This document shows, in pieces, positions 32,167 to 42,907 of a stretch of 64,000 nucleotides of DNA. The stretch comes from Erpobdella octoculata (lineage: Eukaryota; Annelida; Clitellata; Hirudinida; Erpobdellidae), in contig OZ022247.1 of assembly GCA_963978895.1 (NCBI GenBank), forward strand, positions 17,968,137-18,032,136. Reading direction: 5' to 3'. The first letter of the stretch is position 1; each line of letters begins with the position of its first letter. The notes below the pieces were generated by a model, which was not told where the DNA came from, made no database searches, and was given only the letters and a program-made list of their open reading frames with translations. Made by a program: the position numbers and the translations under genes.

Positions 32167-33732
32167 GGTGTCACGACAAAACGTTCACAGACAAAATGTT
32201 CAACGACAAAATGTTCCCGACAAAACGTTCACAACACAACGTTCACGACAAAATGTTCACGACAAAATGTTCACAGACAAAATGTTCACAGACAAAATGT
32301 TCAACGACAAAATGTTCACGACAAAACGTTCACGACACAAAGTTCACGACAAAATGTTCACGACAAAATGTTCACAGACAAAATGTTCACAGACAAAATG
32401 TTTAACGACAAAACGTTCACGACACAACGTTCACGACAAAAAGTTCACGATTGCAACTTTTAAATTTAGTTTAGTTTTAAATGATAAAATATTTTGTGTT
32501 TCACAAAATGAGCGCAAATAAAACGATAACAATAGTAAATGCAATGGTAATTTCCTCTTTGATACCCCTAACTCAAACGACAACCAGATGAGTATGGATC
32601 GGAGGACTGTAAACTGTTTCAGCAAGAAAGAAAAAAAACTTATTGTAAAACTAATAATTGAATATTGCATTGTCTTCTATTTTGAGCATGTATGCAAAAT
32701 TTGAAAAAAATCTATCATCAGGAAGTGACTCAAAAATTGATTGCAAGATTTGAAACAGACAGAGAAACAGAGACGACGAGTTAATAAAAGCATTGGTAAA
32801 AAGTTAAGAGTATCCAAGAGAAAATTAACCAACCCGCATTAACTAGATAATAAATGGAATGATGATTAAAAGGGTCAAAATATGAAATCTTTATTAAATC
32901 CGATTAAAAAAAGAAAGAAATGCAATTAGTTATTAATTGAGATTTATTTGATGTTTCAATTTTAATTAAGTGAACGACAGAAAGAAGCCTTGATCGTTGT
33001 AGCCTAGCGATTAAGAAGTTATCGGCTTCCAAGAGCAATATAGCCTCCTTTAATTAGATAATTAACGTAACGGTGACTTGGGTAAAGCAGAATGCAGCTA
33101 CTTGCGTTTTTCAACTAGAATTAAAAATACATCTCTAGCAATTAAAAACTAAAACGTTAGGGTATCCAAAAGCAAATTAACTGGCATTAACTAGTTAATA
33201 AATGGAACGATGATAAAAAGGATCAAAATATGGATGAAAAAGAAAAAAGCCAAATAGCTTTAACTCCATACAATTATTTATTAATTGAAGATCATTTGAT
33301 GTTGCCAATACGTATTAGTTTCATGCTGTCATACACACATACTTTGCTTAGGTAAATAAAATGGTGAATAGACACATCACAAAAAATGACGTAATAATTA
33401 GTTAGCAAGCGATCTTGACATAATAAAACAAAATTTTTATTTTTCAGTGTGAACATTTTGTCGTGAACGTTTTGTCGTTGAACATTTTGTCTGTGAGCAT
33501 TTTGTCTGTGAACATTTTGTCTGTGAACGTTTTGTGCGTGAACATTTTTCGTGAACGTTTTGTCGTGAACGTTTTGTCGTGAACATTTTGTCGTTGAACA
33601 TTTTGTCGTTGAACATTTTGTCTGTGAACGTTTTGTCGGTGTTCATTTTGTCGTGAACGTTGTGTCGTGAACGTTTTGTCGGGAACATTTTGTCGTTGAA
33701 CATTTTGTCTGTGAACGTTTTGTCGTGGAACC
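32167..33732. mobile_element. Mutator-like/foldback element with minisatellite inverted ends, 9-bp TSD
   Basis: Perfect 9-bp duplications gtgacgtgg (32158-32166, 33733-33741). The ends ggtgtcacgacaaaacgttc and its inverted partner (…cgttttgtcgtggaacc) lead into long arrays of 14-15-bp units (32173-32452 and, inverted, 33447-33727). The 980-bp middle has no recognisable ORF. It holds a diverged direct duplication (about 32800-32980 versus 33150-33320; taactagataataaatggaa shared). 9-bp duplications and long inverted ends suit Mutator-like elements. It cut a Helitron coding region. Confidence 0.85.
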
Positions 33733-34020
33733 GTGACGTGGACTGCCTACGTACGATGATGGTAGAATAATAGAGTAACCAATTTCAGCGGTGTCGGCGT
33801 TGTTAATAATAGCGTCTCGCAAGTGAATGTATTCTTCCGAACGCAGCTTTTGTTGATTATATCGTAGGTATCGCAGAAAGACTGCGATATCTTCACGTAC
33901 ATGTCAACCATGAATTGTTGGCAAAGCTCACGACATTGCAGAATGAGGTTTTCCTGACCTTGTCGAATCATCAGATGATACGCATAAAAATCCATTGAGA
34001 TAACTTTCTTGTTTGTTTCG
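33733..34020 (-). pseudogene. Helitron Rep/helicase-like N-terminal domain fragment, part 1
   Basis: The minus frame from 33995 reads MDFYAYHLMIRQGQENLILQ, CRELCQQFMVDMYVKI. After a frameshift come NQQKLRSEEYIHLRDAIINN, AD, ILPSSYVGSP, as in Helitron_like_N (MDFYAYRLMIR...QLFHQYIVDMYAKIE...EEYIHLRDAI). The coding then crosses the 9-bp target site to part 2 at 32095-32166. Confidence 0.85.
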
Positions 34021-34038
34021 GCTCCATACGGTCAGTGA

Positions 34039-35322
34039 TGGAGTTTGGCTGCGAAGCATTTGACAGCTTGCGGGGCAATGGTTGGAACCAGTTTGGCCGC
34101 TCTACAAATAGAATGCGGAGATCCTCCACTCGATATAGGACGAAAGATGTTAATTACAAACCTTGCCACTAAAACCAAGATCATTCCAAACCATCCAACA
34201 AAAGACGTCTTTGTACCTCCCAGAGGACAAGAAGGGGTTAAATGGCGATGGTTCTTTCACAGAAAAATGAAAGAAGCTGAACATCCAGCAGCCAAAAGAA
34301 CAGCGGCATTGAACAAAATAGTTGACAAATTCAATCCAGTCCCCTTAACTCCTTCTCTAACTCCACCATGGAAACTTATTCCACCTCTTTTTAACGAAGG
34401 GCTGGTGGGGTTAAAGAAGGATGATCCGTCAATTGTCCAAAGAGCTAAGGAACTGATTGATACATATACAGATTCGACACATATGTACACAGATGCATCT
34501 AAGATAGACCATGTAGCAGCTGTGGGAATTTATATCCCGGAAAAAGATATGAAAATAGCTAAGAGAGTCACGAATGACGTTAGTATTTATACGGCTGAGC
34601 TAACGGCTATAAAATGCGGCTTGGAGTGGATGGCACAACCAGACGGTCCACATAAAATAGCCCTATTTACGGATTCATATAGCTCTATGATATCATTGAA
34701 AAATTCCGCAAATGCTCAAAAATCTGCTCTTGTGGAATCAGTCCTAACACTAGCATCCAACCTCTCAAAAGAAGGGAAAACAATTACCCTGATTTGGGTA
34801 CCTAGCCACGTGGGCATACGTGAAAATGAAATGGCAGATTGCCTTGCCAAAGAATCTACCAAACATCCCGAAATAGAGATTGAGATTATGCCAGAGATAT
34901 TTGACATAAAAAGAACAATACGCAGAGAGCTTTTGAACGAATGGCAGACCAGATGGGACTCTGCTCAAGAAAGTCGACACTACTGGGCTCTCGAAAAAAA
35001 AGTCTCAAATAAAATTAAATTCAAGACAACAAACAGAAAAAAGGAAGTCATCATTTCCCGACTCCGACTTGGAAAGTGTCGGCTGAAACAAAATTTGAAG
35101 AGAATGAATCCTCATGAGACAGGTTTGTGCGAAACCTGCGGAACAGAGGAAACAATCGAACACTGGTTGCTGCACTGCAAAGAAACGACACAACTAGGAA
35201 TGGAACTTGGGAACTTTTGTAAAAGGACCCAAAAACCAACTACACTCCAAACCATACTGAACTCGGAAATATGCCACGACATCATCTATAAATGGATACA
35301 AAATAATCCTAAAGAACTGTAA
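34039..35322 (+). pseudogene. I/Jockey-type LINE C-terminus with RNase H and zinc knuckle (5' truncated)
   Basis: About 425 codons stay open to the stop at 35320; an in-frame TGA at 34036 and loss of the RT and endonuclease show 5' truncation. The RNase H core is seen: MYTDASK (Asp), YTAELTAIKCGL (Glu), ALFTDSYSSMISL (Asp), WVPSHVGIRENEMADCLAKE (His, Asp). A C-terminal CETCGTEETIEHWLLHC knuckle follows, as in I and Jockey clade elements. A 3' UTR of about 150 bases follows. The uninterrupted frame suggests a fairly recent copy. Confidence 0.85.
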
Positions 35323-35495
35323 ATATAGAGAAAAATTATTTAGTGTAAATAAGTATTTTTTTTTCATTTTGATTTTGTTTTCGCGTCTTAAAACACATGG
35401 TGTAAAAGACTATAAACTATAATATAAAAAAAAATGTATTATTAATAAGTAATTGGTTATTACTATTATACTCAGTGCTTGACTTACAGTGAACA

Positions 35496-35640
35496 ATGCC
35501 AGCAAGACGCCAAAGAGCCAATTTGGGTCGTAGAACAAATAATGCTAAAAACATCCGAAATTGTAGAGCTCAAAGAACAGACGAACTAATCCTACAACAT
35601 AATTCAAATGTGCGTGTGAACATGGTGCAATTGCGTCAAT
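35496..35640 (+). pseudogene. Helitron ORF N-terminal start fragment
   Basis: From ATG 35496: MPARRQRANLGRRTNNAKNI, RNCRAQRTDEL, HNSNVRVNMVQLRQSQ. This Arg/Asn-rich opening (NLGRR..NA..I.NRRAR.T.E) is typical of Helitron Rep-helicase proteins. It is cut by the LINE on the other strand. Orientation is opposite to the other Helitron piece, so probably a separate copy. Confidence 0.6.
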
Positions 35641-37210
35641 CACAATCATGTTTTTTTTGGCCCAGATCTGTATGCTCGCGAGCTCATCAACGATTAAGTG
35701 AGAATTACCCGGTGGTACTATAAGGTGTGTTTCATCAGCATATTTCTCTAGACGGTTACCATCTATGCTGGGGGAGAGGTCGGATGCGCAACAATGTAGC
35801 AACTGGGTCCAATTCCTGAACCTTGGACGATGCTTGCATTTATTTCATTTAATGACGACACTTGGTTTTGGAATTTAGTGCTGTGCATTCGCCCTCTAAG
35901 GAAGTCAACCAGCCAGTTGTACGCCTCGTCTTCTATTGGTAGTTTGGCAAACTTTCTCATAAGCTCTGAGTGGCTGACAGTGTCGAAGGCCTTAGAAAAG
36001 TCCAGCGCTATAACGTGGACATACGGGTGGAGTTGTAGTTGTTTGGAAATGTGTAGTGTCAGGCTGATTAGTGCCGCCGTTGTGGATCCCGTTGGACGGA
36101 AAGCATATTGGTCATGGAAGTAGTGGTTGTACCCCGAACTTCCCAGGATTGGATAGACAAATCGCTGTACCACCATCTTTTCCATAATCCTTGAGAGTAT
36201 TGGTGCAATTGAAATGGGTCTGCAAACGGGGTTATCTGACATCTCCTCCACCGGTCTGGTATCTGTGATTGGTTTAACGACAAGTTAAATAGATAGGCGA
36301 GCAGTTCAGCAAGTATGGGTGCCGAGACTTGGTAGAGCCAGGAGGGAATTTCATCCATTCCGAAGGCGGAGGTTTTTAGTCTGTCCAAAGCACGGAAGAC
36401 TTGCCAGGCAGAGAAAAATCTTGAATTTCGGCAGACGCTATGTTTCTCTGTGGGAGCCTCATAGTTCCTTTCCGTCGAGATGGTTGCGTAATGGTCATTG
36501 AGTTTGTCTGCAGTGATTGCTTTGGTGGTAGAGTTGTTCTTTCGTCGTTTATTCTTACCAGTCACTTGCCTAACTCACTCCCACAAGTCTTTTGGGCCTC
36601 TGATGGTTCCGGAACCCGTAAGTGTGGAACAGTTTCTGGCAATGATTCCTTTTCTGATCTTTATAAAAACTGCATCAGCAGCCTCTATCTTCCCTTTTCG
36701 CATCAGTCCGTTCTTTTTTCGCAACAGCAGCTTGATCTCTGGTGTGATATACGGAGGGTCGCGACCTGTTACTGTGATGTTCCTGATTGGGTAGAACCTA
36801 TCCAGCAATCTCTGCATCTGCAGGTAGAAACGGTCGAACGACGCCTGCAAAGACGGTGGAGTGGCTCCGCCATCGACGTCGAATACGAATTCACTGTATC
36901 CTCCTCTTGGAGCGTTTTTGAGTAAGCTGCCAAGTATGCAGCGTGCTGGGCTGGCCTGTGCAGGCGGCACTTCAGTTTGGCCTTGTTCTTGGGCGGTCGA
37001 TAAGTGTCGTAATCTATTGCCGAGGCGTAAATGGCCTTGTGGTCCGTTCTAACCGTAGGAACAATTACTGAGATGTTTCGGTACATTGGCTCCGATGTAT
37101 AGACCCTGTCCAGATGATGACCAGCTCTAGTGGCTTCGGTCTCTTCTTTAAACAGTCCTAGCAGTCGCAGGTCGCTATCTTTTAGCTGGTTGAAATCACC
37201 GGTTATAAAT
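35545..37210 (-). pseudogene. LINE endonuclease and reverse transcriptase, broken; YADE active site
   Basis: Minus strand from 37210: GDFNQLKDSDLRLLGLF and TDHKAIYAS (end of the APE endonuclease), then a linker to RKNGLMRKGK. RT follows: MDEIPSWLYQVSAPILAELL, CRPISIAPILSRIMEKMV, DQYAFRPTGSTTAALI, VIALDFSKAFDTVSHSEL, IVQGSGIGPSCYI. The catalytic box is KYADETHLIVP, Glu replacing the second Asp of YADD. Frames change at about 36970, 36565, 36250 and 35800. Both ends are missing. Confidence 0.85.
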
Positions 37211-37211
37211 A

Positions 37212-37645
37212 TATAAATGAGATTATGTATATTAGTCCTTTATGCATTGCTACACCAATCATCTGATCGTAATGCAATTTTTACACAAGCTTGAGAGGCA
37301 ATGGAAGACAATTATAGTGAAGAAAAAATTGAAATCGATCACAAAATGAGCGGAGGGGAACGGGAGAGCGAGCGGAAACGGGAACAGGAAATCAAGAGGG
37401 AAAGAAAAAGCAACTGAGAGCAAAAAAGCGAGCGGGAAAGGTAAAGTGACCAAGAGCGGGGAAGCGAATGAGAGCGAGAAAACGGCCAGGAGCGGGAAAG
37501 CGACCGGAATCAGGAAAGCAACCGGGAGCGGGAAAGCGACCGAGAGCGGGAGAGCAAGCAGGAAGGAAACGGGAGCGAGAGAGAGAGACAAACATTAGAA
37601 AAACCTCTACAAATTCCCGGCAACATCGTGTACCCCGCTAATTTG
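37212..37645 (-). repeat. Dispersed family G copy 7, full length
   Basis: Minus orientation: head aattagcggggtacacgatg, ttgccgggaatttgtagagg (about 37600-37645). Then the 18-bp units, and the tail ttacgatcagatgattggtg, tagcaatgcataaaggacta. Open frames in this block (Ser/Phe/Pro/Leu-rich) are repeat artefacts. Confidence 0.7.
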
Positions 37646-37845
37646 ATATAAATTACCCTACATTTTGGTAACATATCTTGGTTAAAAAAAACATCTTAAA
37701 CAATTTTATTAAATTTGTTTGATGAATAGTCTGCTGGATGAATAGACATTAGATAAACAGTCTTTATGATGAACCGTTCTCTTGATGAATAGTCCCTTGA
37801 TCAATAGTCTTTTGATGAATAATCACTTGATGAACAGTCCTAGAA
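37646..37845. repeat. Repeat B: gatgaatagtc minisatellite, shared with 63400-63525
   Basis: tttgatataaattaccctac, attttggtaacatat and onward to gacattagat are nearly identical at 63405-63523. From 37716 a loose 18-20-bp tandem unit (cttgatgaatagtc) follows. In both loci the block abuts a family G head, implying the two repeats have a common history. Confidence 0.6.
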
Positions 37846-37849
37846 TCAA

Positions 37850-38045
37850 GTAGAGATGTGAACGTTGTAGGAATAAAAGGTAAAGTCAGAAGTAAAAGAC
37901 ATGATGAGAATGCGTGAAAAAAAGATATGGACGCGCTCGACCAAAAGCGACAGACTGCCCAGGATCGGGACCTAATATAAAGAAAACGTCCAACCCTAGT
38001 GTAGCGTAGAATAGGGATGTTTTAAAAATAGATGATGATGCATAA
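37850..38045 (+). mobile_element. LINE 3' end with (GAT)n tail, copy 3
   Basis: Degenerate SRDVNVVGIKGKVRS, DALDQKRQTAQDRD; then aagaaaacgtccaaccctag, gggatgttttaaaaatagat and gatgatg. Same family as 13078, 20850 and 59470. Confidence 0.7.
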
Positions 38046-38810
38046 GGTTGGGCTTAGTGAACGTTGACCTTGTTAATCCACGTGATCAGCGTTCCAGACT
38101 GAGTGAGTGAGGCTGGGAAATTATATAAGAAGCTGATAATATTCGTCTCCCTGCCTCATAATTTCGGACATTAGCAAAAATGCATGCTGCTCAGCCTCAT
38201 ACATATACCCTACCCAACTCTAGTCAGGTAGTATACGCATATTAAAACGATATGCAAATTAAACTATGCCTTTATTTTGGTCATAGCAAGCTTTTGTTTT
38301 AGCAGGAATTCACCAGTTTTTTAGACTACCAACCGTAAGTTTTCTAGAAAAATTCCTACAAAATTTTAAAGAATTAAAAAAATATTTAAAAATTGTACTA
38401 ATCTATTAAAAGCATTTAAAAATGAAGCCTTCCCTAAATATTGTTTTGTCAAATATTGAAATTAAGTGTACTAAAACATTTAGTGTATATAATTTAAGTA
38501 TTTAATAATAAAGTTTTGTTATATATTTTTCAACAATCTAATGTTAATGTATTAAATTTTAATGTCAAAATTAAAAAACACCGCCCAAACAGCATACTTC
38601 AAGTGCTCTAGTGAGATTTTGTTATATTTTACAGTCTAGTGTGATGTTGTTACCTTTTGCACTCTAGTGGGAGTAAACTATGGCATAGAACCGGCACGAC
38701 TGGCAATGTAAACAAAATAGACAATTGCCAATAGTTTGATCGACAGGCACTATGATTGATTGACACAAGCATTATTTTGATGTTCACTGAGTTTATCTTA
38801 TTATTAACAA
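38046..38810. other. Downstream of TATDN1, no element recognised
   Basis: Probable TATDN1 3' UTR/terminator side. I see no unambiguous AATAAA on the minus strand close to the stop. Confidence 0.35.
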
Positions 38811-38910
38811 TCAAAAAAAGTTAAATAAATCAACAGTATTTTTGGATATTTGTTCGGAAAGATTTTCCAGGTCTTCTCCTCTAACTTCAGCAAGGATTTC
38901 AAGAACCTGT
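38811..38910 (-). CDS. TATDN1: TATDN1 last exon with stop
   Basis: The acceptor is cattatatatttag. It codes (I)[32 protein letters not shown] and TGA. Equals the C-terminal helix region IIQILEIM..V...DP.ELA..L..NT...F. Confidence 0.95.
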
Positions 38911-41900
38911 CTAAATATATAATGAGAAAAGATAAACAAGTGATGTATACCCATTTAAATGGTTTTATTTAATTGCGCTTGTCTGTTGGTCATGGACCAA
39001 ATAAAACTTATTTAAACTCATTTACATTGTCATAAATTTTAACCATGATTGGATGAAGGGAAGTATATTTTTTAGGGGTCACAACACATTCCCTCAAGCA
39101 AGCAAACTAACACGACAAAGTTATTTGGAATGATTTTAAAAAAAATTATTAAAATTAAAAAAGATACGAGTTTTTCAACACAAACTTTGATTTCAAATAC
39201 ACTCGATTTAGAAATACATAAGATGTTCAAATTAAGTTGTGTTTTTTTTTTAAATTGAATCATGTATTGTCATCCAATATAAAGCTATGCTGAAAGTTTC
39301 GGCTTCCTAGTTAGTAAAAAAGCTGGTTAAATTTTACTTGCAAGATTTGCGTACAGAGAAAGACACATATACAATAACACAAACAGAGATTGTAACCTAA
39401 TTAAAAGTTTGTAAAAAAAAACTACAAAATTTCATCAAAAAAATACAATCACCAATTTCAAATTCATTCAAAGAAAGTGAGAATTAATTTTTCAAGCGGA
39501 TTTATAGTAAAAACTTTGTTTTATGGTTAATTTCAGTATTATTTTAAAACACTGATCAAAATAAACTTTGCTGAAAATCTAAACCAGCTAAGACCACTTA
39601 CATTATTTTGCTTGGCTCATTCCTCCCTTTTATGCAATATCCTTTTTCATACTTTTCTTTCTTTTTTTCACCAAAACGAGTCTTAATATATGAATATCCA
39701 GAATGAGTGGGTTTTATTTCACACCAGGGTGCATCTGTTGAAACAAAAAAAGCCGTCTTTAGTTTTAATTAGGCGTGTCACTTAATGATAGTTTTATTGT
39801 GTTCTATTGTATTATAGCAAAGTTGGGTAAAAAGCGCTTTGGGTATCGGAAATTTCAACTGTAATTTTTAATATAAAAAACTTTGCTGGGAAAAAACAGC
39901 CAATAAGAATGTGACGAAGTAGAGTGAATTTAAAGACATACAGATAAATAAATAAAAAAATTTTGCTTCAAAATTTATTTTTAGAAATAAAAAAAGCACT
40001 ATATTAAATAAACATTGTAGTTTCAATTTTTTCTGGCAATTTTTAAACAACGATTATGTCAGTGTTTGACCCTTGCACGTGTGTGTTCTGTTTGTCGTAC
40101 ATGTTGCTGGAATGCATACTGTCTGAGTACACTTGGTCCCATTTCAGGCTATTTATAGAGCGTGCAGATAGCGGTCGGTCGAGAGGGAGATGTACGCGTG
40201 TATGCAGGCAGACAAGAGAGAGTCGATTGTAGTTAAGTAGCGTGTTTCAGACAGTTGACGATTATCTGATATATCTTTATTATTAATACATTCAATATTT
40301 GTTATTGCATTCTTAATAAGCTTCCTAACGATTTGTGGTCTTCTGTTGTCGAGTTGAGACAGTGACCTTTAAGCGCGGTCAATGACAGATTACCATCAAA
40401 ATTAACCAGAAATTTACAACTGCCAAACCAAACCCGAACTTTGAAAAGAAGGTTCCATTCCCATCTCTAGAGCTGACAGATCACTACAACTGACAAAGTA
40501 GAAATCATTGAGATCTTTAATTCGTTTAGGACCAAAACCTTATTATTAAGATTTTGATTATTTTTAATTGAATATTTTAAGTTTCTTTTTCTTGTTCATG
40601 TTTCAATGTGTAGGTTTTTATTTTTACATATCTCAAACAAAACATTGAAATTGGCATGTGTTTGCTTTAAGAACATTTATCCAAGACTGCTGATAGCAAC
40701 TCAAGTTTTAACCTTAAGAACTTTTTTATTCATAACACACAAACTCATAAAACGAGTTTTAGTCAATGAACAAAATGAAAAAGATCTTAAATTTAGTTTC
40801 TGGCACAATCAGTAGCACTGTTCAACATTATTCACATTTTAGTCTCCCCAACACAAATTTTTGCGGTCAGCCATATGTATATTTTTTGAATGTTTCAAAC
40901 CGGTGAATCATCGCATGGATGATGTCATTTTTAGGACCAGTAAAAATGCTGATGCAGTAAGAGGGATAGCCACTGAAATGATAAAACCCTGTAAAGTGAA
41001 CCATCTCATCTTCTATTACATCAAAACTGGAGTTGCTGCCTTTAGCAACATATCTTTTGATTTCTTTGACCATGCAAACATGAATGACACTAGTGTAACA
41101 CAACCTGAACATTAGCTCAAAGCAGTTTTTAACTCCTAATGGAATTTTTCAGAATTGGCTATTCAAATAACCCCTACATGCCCTTTTTTTAAGTATTTTT
41201 GACCGAGTGGGCCTGAATCAACATGAGAAATCATTTATTCACTCAAAGAACCATTACACTGCCTAAAACCATCTCGCTCTGAGTATAAAACTTCTACCTG
41301 TACAGAAACATTGCAAAAACAGCATTTCTTTTATCAGAAAACTTTTCAGAATGGTTTTAAAAGAGCAATATTTAAGTTGTCTACGTCATTATTATTATAA
41401 TCATTATCAAAATCTTGTTCAAAGCTTCTTTCAGCATAAAACACTTCTGGTTAATGTTTTTCATTTCAAACAAAATTAGCATAAGACACAATTAGTAATT
41501 TAATCGATGCACTACTATCAATTCATTCGCATACAGTACCTTATTAGACCAATGATTAAAAAACGAACATGAGTTTAGGATTATGCAAGATTATCTTTAT
41601 AACAAAGGGTCTTTGTTATATCAGAAAAACTTTGAGTATATGAATGAATAAATATAAGGTTATATAACTGAAGTAAAAAGTTTAGAGTCATGGCTATCCG
41701 CGATTTCTTCGACCGAAGGAGGCTTAATTATTTTAGTTAGTTCGCGGCTCGGTCCGCCTGATAATCAAACGGATTAGTGGTCTAGCTTACACAATCACTA
41801 ATAAATCGGTTCCTAATACTATTTCATTTTTAATAAACTAGAAAAGTTATGAAAACTCTGTTTGTGTTGCTATTTTTAAAACTGGAATAAATATTTATTT

Positions 41901-42862
41901 ACTAAAAAAATTTATTTGTTCACAACTCCGAGTTCGGGTATTAGGCTTATGAATTTTCGGGTTCGGGTATCAAGTTTTCACATTTTCGGGTTCGGGTACG
42001 GTACGGGTATCAGAAAAAGACCGGGTAGTACCGAACTCGGGTTCGGGTACCCGTGACATCCCTAATATATATATATATATATATATATTTTCTTTTAGGC
42101 ATGCTCTGTTAAAAATGATAGACCACTTTGCGTTGATACGTTTTTTCGCCAAGCTTTCAAAATCTCTTGAATTCATGATAACTCCGCTTTTTAAATAGAT
42201 TTATTAAAAACGAGGGCTGACCGATCGGTTTCGCAGAAAAGCATCTTCGGAGCCCTTTAAATTACAAAGTCAAAATGTATTTACTATAATGCGAAAATAG
42301 AATGAAACTATAAAACGACGAGAATAAACATTAATGAAAACTGAAATAGAAAAACAACGTATGGAAAGTGGAAAGCAAGATATAAAAGGTAGGTAACTAA
42401 CGTACAAGATTAGTAAAAACCGAAGCGGAAAATAATTGTAAACAAAACGAAAAAAAGCTGCGGCCACTATCGCCATGTTTTCGTTTTGTTTACAATTATT
42501 TTCCGCTTCGGTTTTTACTAATCTTGTACGTTAGTTACCTACCTTTTATATCTTGCTTTCCACTTTCCATACGTTGTTTTTCTATTTCAGTTTTCATTAA
42601 TATTTATTCTCGTCGTTTTATAGTTTCATTCTATTTTCGCATTATAGTAAATACATTTTAACTTTGTAATTTAAAGGGCTCCGAAGATGCTTTTCTGCGA
42701 AACCGATCGGTCAGCCCTCGTTTTTAATAAATCTATTTAAAAAGCGGAGTTATCATGAATTCAAGAGATTTTGAAAGCTTGGCGAAAAAACGTATCAACG
42801 CAAAGTGGTCTATCATTTTTAACAGAGCATGCCTAAAAGAAAACATCACGCCGAAATACGTT

Positions 42863-42907
<45 letters not shown>

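Noticed and set aside
32152..32521. Lys/Gln/Asn/Val-rich ORFs in three frames (and 33437-33703 minus)
   Set aside because: Translations of the 14-15-bp arrays of the Mutator-like element.
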